From: Hypsibius dujardini
Taxonomy: Eukaryota; Tardigrada; Eutardigrada; Parachela; Hypsibiidae
DNA: 27,809 bases
Assembly (NCBI GenBank): GCA_001579985.1
Contig: LRSR01011503.1
Coordinates: 1-27,809 of the forward strand
Reading direction: 5' to 3'
The notes under the pieces were generated by a model, which had not been told where the DNA came from, searched no databases, and worked only from the letters and a program-made list of their open reading frames with translations. The position numbers and the translations under genes are program-made. Every line of letters starts with the position of its first letter. Position 1 is the stretch's first letter. Of the stretch, positions 19,766-27,809 are shown in pieces.

Positions 19766-20378
19766 ATTTCCAATTTTCTCATGTGCCTGTCGCACCGTAT
19801 CGGCCTCTAGCGTTTGTAATAAACTGCAATTAATCGCTCGACTATTTCCCGCAGCCATGTTTCACCCACCTTTTCTGACAGTTTATTCATTAAAATGTGA
19901 ATAAAAAAAAGACGTTTTTTTCTGAGGGAATCCCGAAATTCATCCAGCCAATTGCCCGGAGTTGAAAAGTTGTATATCAATAACTATTAATATTGCTATA
20001 AATGTTATTTCAACTTATTTATGTGTTCGTATAATGCAGAAATGTGGGCGATACCCGGAGGACTTGGGCAACAGCTTGCCGATATTTAATTGCACCCTGG
20101 GCTAGTCACTGCCCATTAGCGTGGTGGAATAGCGGATCATTGTGGCTGCCGAATTAAGTGCTTTCTGTGTCGCCTCCGGAATTTATAATTGCTGATTAAA
20201 AATAAATCAACAAGGAAATACTTGTTTGGATTGCACCGCGCTGCTACCTACAGACCTGTACACAACACCAGTACGACGTTAAATTCCCAGCATTACACTA
20301 GTAAAACTAGGCTTTTTATACCAAACTGTCAGCAAATCAGACGATATCAATAAATAAACAGAGTTGAAATTCTGTTAA
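19766..20378. other. Intergenic spacer between LRR genes B and C
   Basis: About 610 bp holding the distal promoter of copy B and the 3' end of copy C. No exon, repeat or clear signal stands out. Confidence 0.5.
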
Positions 20379-23300
20379 TCAATCGGTTCTCTTCCTCATG
20401 ACCGAAGCCTTCGTACATATAATATTGCTTAACTTGGTGACATAATCGTCTAAGGGGCAGTAGTTCAACGGTAACCAGGCTTCAATCATGGGATACTGTA
20501 CGCCCTCTCCCTCGTCTGTATCATGGATCGTCACGCTGACGTAGTTCTTCAAAGTGGGAATATTTGGGTACAGGTCGTGGTCGGGAACGTCAGGGCCGAT
20601 CTCACACACCCTTAATAGGGATTCCAGATGCTTGTCTGCCTTCCTCAGTCGGTCGTCTGGATTTGCCAGTATAAGGTTGTATTCGTCGGGGAAAATCCAA
20701 CGCAGCATCTTCAGCGGCTGAAAGAATTCCGGTTTTAAGCACGATCTGTTGTAGCCCTCAATGCCGAGGTACTCCAACATTCTGCCGCCGTCAACGAAGA
20801 CATCCTGAATTTCCATCGGGTTCCGGCCGATCATTAATGACCGCAGAAAAGTTAGCTGATCGAAGGTTCCACGTTCGATCGCATATAAGCCGTTTCCGCT
20901 CAAGTCGAGCTCTTGCAGCCATACCAACTGGCGATTGAGGCGACTGCTGAAACTGTTCACTCCGACTGTTCCAATGCGATTGTCATTGAGTTTCAATGTT
21001 TTCAGATTGGGAACTCCTTGAAACATTCCTGGCGAAATGGATTGTAGTGCATTCCTGTTAAAAAAATACGCTCGTTTTTGTTCATTTCGCTTCGTTCGAA
21101 ACATGAAAATCGTGAGATAAGAAAGCTTCTCGCCCAATTTAATTCGCATGAGGATTGACCTCGTTGGCTGTATAGTACTACTCGTAAGAGCGGACTCATG
21201 TGAACGAGCTAATGGAGAGACGGCGATGATTTCGGACAGAGGCGGAAATCAGTGGATAACGGATGACAGAGTCTCTCTCACCCTTCATAACTGTTGTGCA
21301 GTAGTGATATTCACAGGTACTTTGCTGGTGCTGTTGTGTCGTCACTTTTAGTTCTCTCCCTCACTCGTATTTTGGACTACCAATTTTTCTCCCACCCATC
21401 CCCACCTAGTAGTTCTGTGTTTTGACGGGTTTGGCCGTTCTGCGACCGGTCAAGTTCTACGCGCCCGGTCAAGTCCTACGCGCTCGGTCAAGTTCTACGC
21501 GCTCGGTCAAGTTCTACGCGCCCGGCACCATGTACCAGAGAATATAAAGTTCTTACTCCCAGACGGAAGTGTTTCTGTGGTTTTTCGTTAAATAGTACTC
21601 GTCAAGAGGTTTTTTGTCGCTATTCCCGCTGTCGGTATTTATTAAATCCGCATTTTCAATGGTTAATCTTACCTGCTAAGGCTGAGTGTCCTAAGATTTG
21701 CCATAAGCGGTATGGTATCGTTCAACAGGAACGTTATATCATTGTCATCCAAATAGAGCTCCTCCAGCCTTATCAAGATAACTCCCGAAAGCTTGAGCAC
21801 ACCGAAGATCCACTTCTTGTACGCTCCCGATTTTAGGCGCAGCCTCTTTAAGTTCTGCGGCAGGGTTGTGAAGGCGTCCCATTCAATCCACGGTGGCGGG
21901 TGCGGCGGATGGATGCACATACTCAAGTCGATGTCCTCGAGTCGGCGGCTCAATCCGATGAAAGCCTCATTGGTGAGTTTTTTGAATGCGTTGCAGCTGA
22001 GATCGAGCTCGGTCAGTTTGGTGAGATTGGCCAGGTGGCGTCCGCTGAACAGCGAGATGCCGTTGTCGGCCAATATTAGCGTCTTCAAACTGCGAAATGA
22101 GCTGATGGCGGTGCGTTGAATTTCGGACCTCTTATCGGTAGCTGGAAGAAAGATGTTGAGGCTGTTGCCTGCCAGGTTGAGATAAAGCACCTGAGGCGCA
22201 ATCTGTACGTAGGTGTCGTTGGTGGAGAAATGCTTGATTCCGTTATAGGAGAGGTCCAGATAGGAGAGATTGGTGAACTGGGCGTTCTCAAATATATCGA
22301 CTTGAGAGATGTCGACTAAGTTGTTGTGGTCCAGCTTAAGTGATTTCAGGCTTGGAAGTCCACCAAACATCCCTACAGGCGAAGTGTTAAGAACACATCA
22401 CAACAAATCAACGCGCACCGCAACCGTCAATCTACTCCGACGATCAGACTTCAACACAAATGTCTGTTTTCATAATGAATTTGTCTCACCTTGAACTGCA
22501 TGCAGATCCATCAGGCCCATGTCCAGCTCCTCCAGCCACAGGAACCCCTGAAACATGGTGCTCAGTTTCTCCGAGCGAGCCCTAATTGGGTTCCCGCGCA
22601 CATTCAACCGTTTCGCCATCCGAAAGGCGAAATTTAAGTTGTCCGTTGCTCGGTCGAAAATCTCCAAATTGTTCATGGATATGTCCACGTCCGCCCCCGA
22701 GACCACCTTGAGCGAAGATATCAGCGAGCCGAAGAATTGCATCGAACCATCCGTCGTATTTTCGGCGACCGTATTTTGAAATAGCTTGAGCTTCTTAATT
22801 GACTCCACTCTCGTCATTCCGGAGACCGGAGCGGCGAAGTCGAACGTCGAATTGGAAATCTCGAATAGTGTGAGGTTTGGAAAGACTTTTAAGAAGCTTC
22901 CCTGCCACCCTTTGATGGTCACATTCCGCAGAACGAATTCCTGCAGATTCGGCAGCGCTTTCACGTCGGAGAAGTCGTTCTCAAAGTGGTTGACGCATAT
23001 CTTATTGATGGATAGTCGAAACAGGCTGGCCGGCAGCAGCTCCAGCGAGAGTGTGCAGAGTTTGGGACTGTTCCAGATGTTGAAGCGCCGCAGCTTCGGC
23101 AGGAGATGGAGCTCGGGAAAGGCTTCCAGATTGACGACATCCTGGAGGTCGACGGTCAGGATCTGACTGGCCACCGAACTGAAAACGTCCGCGGAGAGCC
23201 GTGTGATGAGGGGGGACGACCAGATGTACAGGCGCAACTGCTGTGTGGTGTCGGCAAACACCGATACATCCATCCGGACCATTTCGGGGGTGACGCTAAA

Positions 23301-23531
23301 GAACGTTCGGAAGAATGTTGTCAACATGTCGGGGAAATGTTGAAGAAATTCTCTGGAAGGTTTTTGGTTTGCAATTATTGAGACAAAAAATTACCGGTTA
23401 CAAATGACATCGAAAATCTCCTGCAGACAGTTGACCCAACAGTTGCCGGACGGGAGTCGGGAGCATTTGCCCTCGACCTGGACCGAAGCCAGGGCCAGGA
23501 GAAGGACGCAGAACAAGCCATTACTTTTCAT
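20379..23531 (-). CDS. Secreted leucine-rich-repeat protein, tandem copy C
   Basis: Exons on the minus strand: 23531-23395, 23295-22490, 22372-21673 and 21054-20379, encoding 772 aa. The first two exons total 943 nt, exactly the length of exon 1 in copy A, and join in phase 2 (CNR-VTPEMVR) over a 99-nt intron that A and B lack. The later junctions keep phases 1 and 2. The start at 23531 was chosen because MKSNGLFCVLLLALASVQVEG aligns with the signal peptides of A and B; in-frame ATGs further upstream are probably 5' UTR. The Cys cap KCSRLPSGNCWVNC, the LRRs, the PPPWIEWDAFTTLP...GAYKKWIF insert and the IHDTDEGEGVQYP/LPLNYCP C-terminal region are all present. There is no membrane span. It is the first gene of the array in transcription order. 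Confidence 0.9.
21447..21522. repeat. 19-bp tandem repeat, four copies, in the last intron of gene C
   Basis: Four copies of CGGTCAAGTTCTACGCGCY with one or two changes each, inside the 618-nt intron 21055-21672, the longest intron of copy C. No function is evident. Confidence 0.85.
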
Positions 23532-23589
23532 TGCTGCAAGAATTAGTGTGCGCGTACGCATGAGGATTAAATCCAGTAAGCATCCTGCA

Positions 23590-23730
23590 GCACGCAGTGT
23601 AGCGTTTATCAGTATGCAATGTAGCATTTGTCAGTATGCAATAATGCCTTTGTCAGTGTGCAGTCTAGCATTTATCAGTATGCAGTGTAGCATTTGTCAG
23701 TGTGCAGTGTAGCATTTGTCAGTGTGCATT
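23590..23730. repeat. 22-bp minisatellite upstream of gene C
   Basis: About six imperfect copies of GTAGCATTTGTCAGTRTGCA, 60-200 bp upstream of the ATG of copy C. It therefore overlaps the likely promoter or 5' UTR. Copy number is expected to vary between individuals. Confidence 0.85.
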
Positions 23731-25555
23731 TGTGATTCCGACTAGTACCGCGTGATGACCGAATCAGCCGCCAGCGAATCGACAACCAAAAATGATTATG
23801 AAAACAAATAGATGCTACAATTAATCAAAATTTCATTGCTGTTCCAAGATAGACCGTGCCTTGCCTTGCGAAAACCGGTCTGTTCTTAAGCCAGTGTGCT
23901 TGCTTTCCTACGTTTGTTATATACCGACTATAGATCCCCTAGCGGAATGGCAACAGTTTCTGAAGATCAACCGACCCGGCGTCTACTGCGCACACTTTTC
24001 TTCAAAGATTCCTCCTGCATGTCGAGCCGTTAATCTGCCGTACCGGACAGGTGAAGATGCCCAGTTGGCCGGCACTTTTTTAGAATACGCAACTATCTGT
24101 TAGAGATGTATGCTTCCGTTTCCTCCGTTACTGTTATGATTCTCGCCATTCGACTATCCAGACACTCCAGTCTCCCTGACTCACCTTGACTCGGACCGCC
24201 TCTCAGCTGCTCTATTTATCATACCTTCTGTCTCATCATGTTTTTCATCAGTCCATCAAACCTTCCGGTCTCTGTTGGACCCTTCATCCGTCGACCTCAT
24301 GTTAATTCACTCCGTTATCCAATCCTTGATGTCACCGAACTTCCCTTCCGGCTTTTCGTTCATTCAAGTGGCCCTGTCTCTTTTTCGCGTCCTTGGATGT
24401 TCCGTGCCTCTTATCCTTTCATCTCTCGGCCCTTACTGTAGAACTCACATTTCTTCTTTATGGGTGCACATAAATCACAACATACTGTGGGGGACAAGCG
24501 TTCTTCCAAAAACGGTTAGTACTCATAGTACTAATCATAGTACTAGTCATAGTCAAGCCTTCGGACCAGGTTAACCCGAGATAGCCAAAGCACACGCCTT
24601 CGAGTTATTTGCAGTTTTTCAGCAAGATTTGCAAAATTTACCGTAGTTTTCGCACTTGATTACATGCCGTAATATGTGACACCGCTGGGCAAAGATCCTA
24701 CCGATGGCAATGAACTTCTTTGAGGATAAAAATCACAAGCACAGATTGCAATTTCAAGACGGATGTAACAACATCGCACTGGGATAATATGAACTGGGTC
24801 TGCCTCAGACTTCGCTGACCGTTCAAGCGGGAATTGTGTCCTAGTTCTAACAAGCGGTCAGCCCGGCTCTTTTGAATGTATTCTGAATTGTCGACAAACG
24901 TCAGTTACTTCGCTAAAACTGGCAAAATGTAAAATCCAAAAAGTTTCGCGTTCGCGGAAGTCCACGTCCTAGCAGGACAAGCATTAATTAAAGCAAGACC
25001 TTCATGTAGCAACGTTGTTGTGGGTGCGATAAGTAATCGTTGTTATTGGTTGTCTTTTTGCGTGAACGTCCGGGTCCTCACTTTTTCGATCTCGTAAAAA
25101 CGTACTCGGTATTGTGGTATCTCCACAATGATTTCCTCCATTTATTAAAATTTCAAATACAGGATGCTATAGGCCTGACAACGATCGTAAATGTCCCGTA
25201 GTCCTCACAAAAACTTTAACTCAACTATTTTTGCTATTACGCTATACAACAAAACCGGTACACGCTGGAATAAATCTGTGTTCTTCTACGGTGTAACAAA
25301 CTGGGCTTCTATTGCAGTGCAGAAGAATGACCACGGCTTTTGGGGGAAAGAATTTGGCGCCACTAATTCAAAATGATCAGGATCAGAGGGATGAACATGG
25401 TCACATGCTAACTTCCGCAGACATATTGCTACGATCGTTATCACGGAGGTGGACCTCGTTTGTCTGGAACAAAAAGACATCACTTGCAAGTGTTTCCAGC
25501 AACCTCATCTAATTTTGACTGATGCTTGTATCTACTATATACCTTTTGAACTAAT
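23731..25555. other. Intergenic region between LRR gene C and CFAP36
   Basis: About 1.8 kb with only short unmotivated open frames (for example 23861-24103, 24275-24574 and 25191-25376). A short GTACTMATAGTACT-like direct repeat lies at about 24515-24552. Genes on both sides run on the minus strand. No exon, RNA gene or element was recognised. Confidence 0.5.
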
Positions 25556-27671
25556 TCAGTCTGCACTTATACCTTTGATCTCGGTTTTCAGCTTCTCCGC
25601 CAGCTTCTTCCTCGATTCCGACGCACCAGCATCCGTAACCAAAGCTGCAGTTGAAAGCACCTGCATCGAATAAATCTAGTTATTCACAACACTGAGCTCG
25701 GTAGAGCTATATCACTCGACTACAGCTATTTCACCCCCGCTTGTAGTGAATGGGGCCCAATAGCACCCCGGCTATGTACCCCTCGCTGAATACATCACTA
25801 GGGGAAAAGTAGCACCGTGGCTATTTTACCCCTCCCATGCTGTCGGTTCATCCGTCCTTTGTCTGTCCGTCTGTCGATCGTCCGTCCGTCCGTCGTTCGT
25901 CCAGCCGTCCGTCCACTATCCGTTCTGCCGTTGCCCGTTACTCACCCATCTCTCCGACAACGGACGGACAGTCAACGGACAGACGAAGTGCGGACAGACG
26001 GATGGACGGACGGACAACATTTGAAGGGTAAATAGCAGGGACGCGATTTGGGCCCCTGGTGGTGTATCACAGACCAGATTTGCGACCTACCGAACCGCCG
26101 GCCTCCCCGGAAGCTTTCAGCGCTTCCTTCTTGCTGATGAGTTTGTCCCGCTGTGAGCGCAGGTATTCCTGTCGGCGTTTCAGCTCTTCCGGTGAGATGA
26201 ACTGCTTGACGCTGACAAAGTCACTTTGCACTTCCCGGTCCAGGGCGTCGGTGATGGTTACCACCGGAGGCGGCACCCTTTCCAGAGCAGCCTCGCCGCC
26301 CTCTGTGTGCTCTTCGGCCTCCTCGACGGTTGACAAGGCCTCCATTTGCTGGACCAAAGCTTTCAGATCATGCACCGACACTTTGGTTTGACTGTTCAGC
26401 AGGTCGGCGATACGCTCGGACTCGCGCAGGGCCCGTTCGATGGCATCCTCTTCGTCTTGGATACGCCTCTGCAGTTCGTCGTACTCTTCCTTGGACTTCC
26501 TGTGAACATGTCAAGACAATGCAGTGTAGTGAGAAGATCAAGACCTGATTAAGACGGAGTCTGTCGTTATGGCAGAAACCATGCAAGCATCCATGAGCTC
26601 CGGTGTACCATACCTGAGAACCAGATCGATGAGAGCGTCGTCCGTGTCTTGGCGTTGTTTGGGCCGATCCGGTCCGAGTTCTTCAGCCGCACTGAACGGG
26701 AAGAACCCGGTTTTCTTCTGTATTGACTCCATGGCAAATGTCTGCAGTTCAATGTTCTGGTTGATCATCGTCTGAAAAGAAATCAATAAGTCCTGTACGT
26801 TACAGCTTGCGAGATATGCACTGTATGCACCGTGTGGAGCAGTATGTCGGTGTGTCAATTACTGTGCAGTGTTCACAACTACTACTACCACGCCGCAAGC
26901 CGTCATTACCTGCTTGAAAAGGTGGTAATCATCGTAAAGAATCATCGGTTGGACTAGTTCCTGCGCGACAAAAACATGCATCTTAAAAATAATATAACTG
27001 TATAATGCAGTAATAATACTCCTAGTAACTCTTGGTGTTCCTTGAAATGAAGGTTGTCAATTGCAAGTACCTTCACAACTTTGTTAGTGACCGCTTGCTT
27101 CTTGGCCTCTGCCACGGCCTCTTGAAAGATGTCCATAGACATTGACGACGCCTTCCGGAAATCGGACATTAATTTATCAACCTGGAAAATGAGGACGGAT
27201 CACGTACGCAATTTAATGCAATATTATTAGTAAAAGGCACTGGCAAGCAGAGATGATATTTTCCTGATTAAGTTCTAGCTTGGTTTGATCCGATTTTTCA
27301 TGGATGTTAAATATCATGAAAATTCCTGACGGTGACGAACCAGAATCTTGTAATTTTCGTAGATTTGTTTGAAGAGGTCACAATCCACAACAGACGGGTC
27401 AAACACTGAAATAAGAAAGGTAGACGTGAGACCCTGTCGTTTCTGGGACGTTTGGCTGAACGTCTATGAACCAGGATTAGTATAAGCTGATAAGGTGGAT
27501 GCAGTTATGAGCCGTACTTATAGATTCTTGCTCCAAATACTCATCAATCACACTGATCCATTCAGGGGATTCCAGAAACAGCATCAGCTTGGATAGGTGT
27601 TCCGAACGGTGAGCGTAAGCACTCGTAGCAGACGTCGCATCTGACTTTAGTAGATTGCGAATAGCTGCCAT
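25556..27671 (-). CDS. CFAP36: Cilia- and flagella-associated protein 36 (CCDC104/BARTL1)
   Basis: Seven exons on the minus strand: 27671-27518, 27405-27341, 27181-27071, 26960-26910, 26771-26614, 26499-26091 and 25660-25556, together 350 aa (human about 342). The BART-like domain fills roughly residues 25-155: LESPEWISVIDEYLEQES, YENYKILVDKL, ILYDDYHLFKQTMINQNIELQ. A Lys/Glu-rich helical region follows (KSKEEYDELQRRIQDEEDAI), then the family signature SPEELKRRQEYLRSQRDKL. The final exon, SRKKLAEKLKTEIKG, matches the conserved C-terminal RLLAEKLKEE helix. The BART domain is known to bind GTP-bound ARL3 in cilia. The start at 27671 (MAAIRN) is the only ATG close to the domain. The last intron contains a foldback transposon; without the last exon a false stop at 26067 would be called. 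The donor GTTCGT after 27341 is weak. Confidence 0.93.
25727..26068. mobile_element. Foldback element, copy 2, inside the last CFAP36 intron
   Basis: It shares the module order of the element at 13857-14375: AGCTATTTCACCC, CTTGTAGTG, CGGCTATGTACCCCTC, TGAATACATCACTAGGGG, GGCTATTTTACCCCTCCC, a CCGTCCGTCC-rich core, then the inverted side ending GGGCCCCTGGTGGTGTATCA. The right arm is shorter than in copy 1, apparently lacking the outer modules. No clean duplication flanks it; TATCAC occurs at both edges. Its right end stops about 20 bp from the splice donor after 26091. Confidence 0.7.
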
Positions 27672-27809
27672 TTGTTCCCCTTCAATCTGGCCGCCTTCTA
27701 ATAATAAAGAATCGTCTAGTAATAAAGAATCACGACTCGCCAAGATATTTGGGAACTGCTTCCGTGTATGTGTCCTGTCGGAGTTTAAAAAAGATGCCAA
27801 GCTTTGTGC
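27672..27809. other. CFAP36 upstream flank with a short tandem duplication
   Basis: The minus-strand frame stays open upstream of the chosen ATG to the window edge without another ATG. A duplicated CTARTAATAAAGAATC block lies at 27697-27732. This is probably 5' UTR, although an additional coding exon cannot be excluded from this window. Confidence 0.4.

Noticed and set aside
22786-23381. Plus-strand open frames opposite LRR exons (also at 9814-10086, 10927-11213, 19406-19766 and 21793-22119)
   Set aside because: They are antisense shadows of well-supported LRR coding exons.
26067-26069. TGA taken as the end of CFAP36
   Set aside because: A good donor (GTAGGT) after 26091 joins in phase to an exon at 25660-25556 that encodes the conserved C-terminal helix of the family; the TGA lies at the edge of a transposon.

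Overview
This is eukaryotic, almost certainly metazoan, DNA: every recognisable gene is cut by short GT-AG introns (mostly 60-150 nt) with consistent phases. It carries an annexin, a CFAP36 (CCDC104/BARTL1) gene and tandem secreted leucine-rich-repeat (LRR) genes, plus mariner, hAT-like and foldback transposons. GC is moderate. Compact introns and fast-diverging families would suit a small protostome such as a tardigrade, but the sequence does not settle the taxon.

Layout. (1) 1-5798, plus strand: an annexin gene entering from the left. It holds one repeat of an upstream core, a Gly/Asn/Ser-rich linker, then a complete four-repeat core; none of the five repeats keeps the G-x-G-T calcium loop. 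Two introns carry minisatellites. A 2.7 kb intron holds a decayed antisense coding stretch and a possible MITE. (2) 5800-8980, plus strand: two small uncharacterised genes with Cys-containing middles and hydrophobic C-terminal segments, plus unassigned DNA. (3) 8980-23531, minus strand: three tandem paralogues (A, B, C; 764, 775 and 772 aa) encoding secreted LRR proteins with identical exon phases. Gene B is easily mistaken for two fragments because its first intron is 4.9 kb and packed with transposons: a foldback element with a 9-bp flanking duplication, a 275-bp-arm inverted repeat, a TA-flanked mariner, a 79-bp-arm hairpin and an 8-bp-flanked hAT-type MITE. (4) 23532-25555: intergenic, with a 22-bp minisatellite just upstream of gene C. 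(5) 25556-27671, minus strand: CFAP36 in seven exons, with a second copy of the foldback family in its last intron.

The annexin and CFAP36 are single conserved genes of different pathways (membrane binding; ARL3-linked cilium biology). The LRR array is a lineage-type expansion of extracellular proteins and is the most novel part of the window. No tRNA, rRNA, CRISPR array or bacterial-type operon signal was seen.
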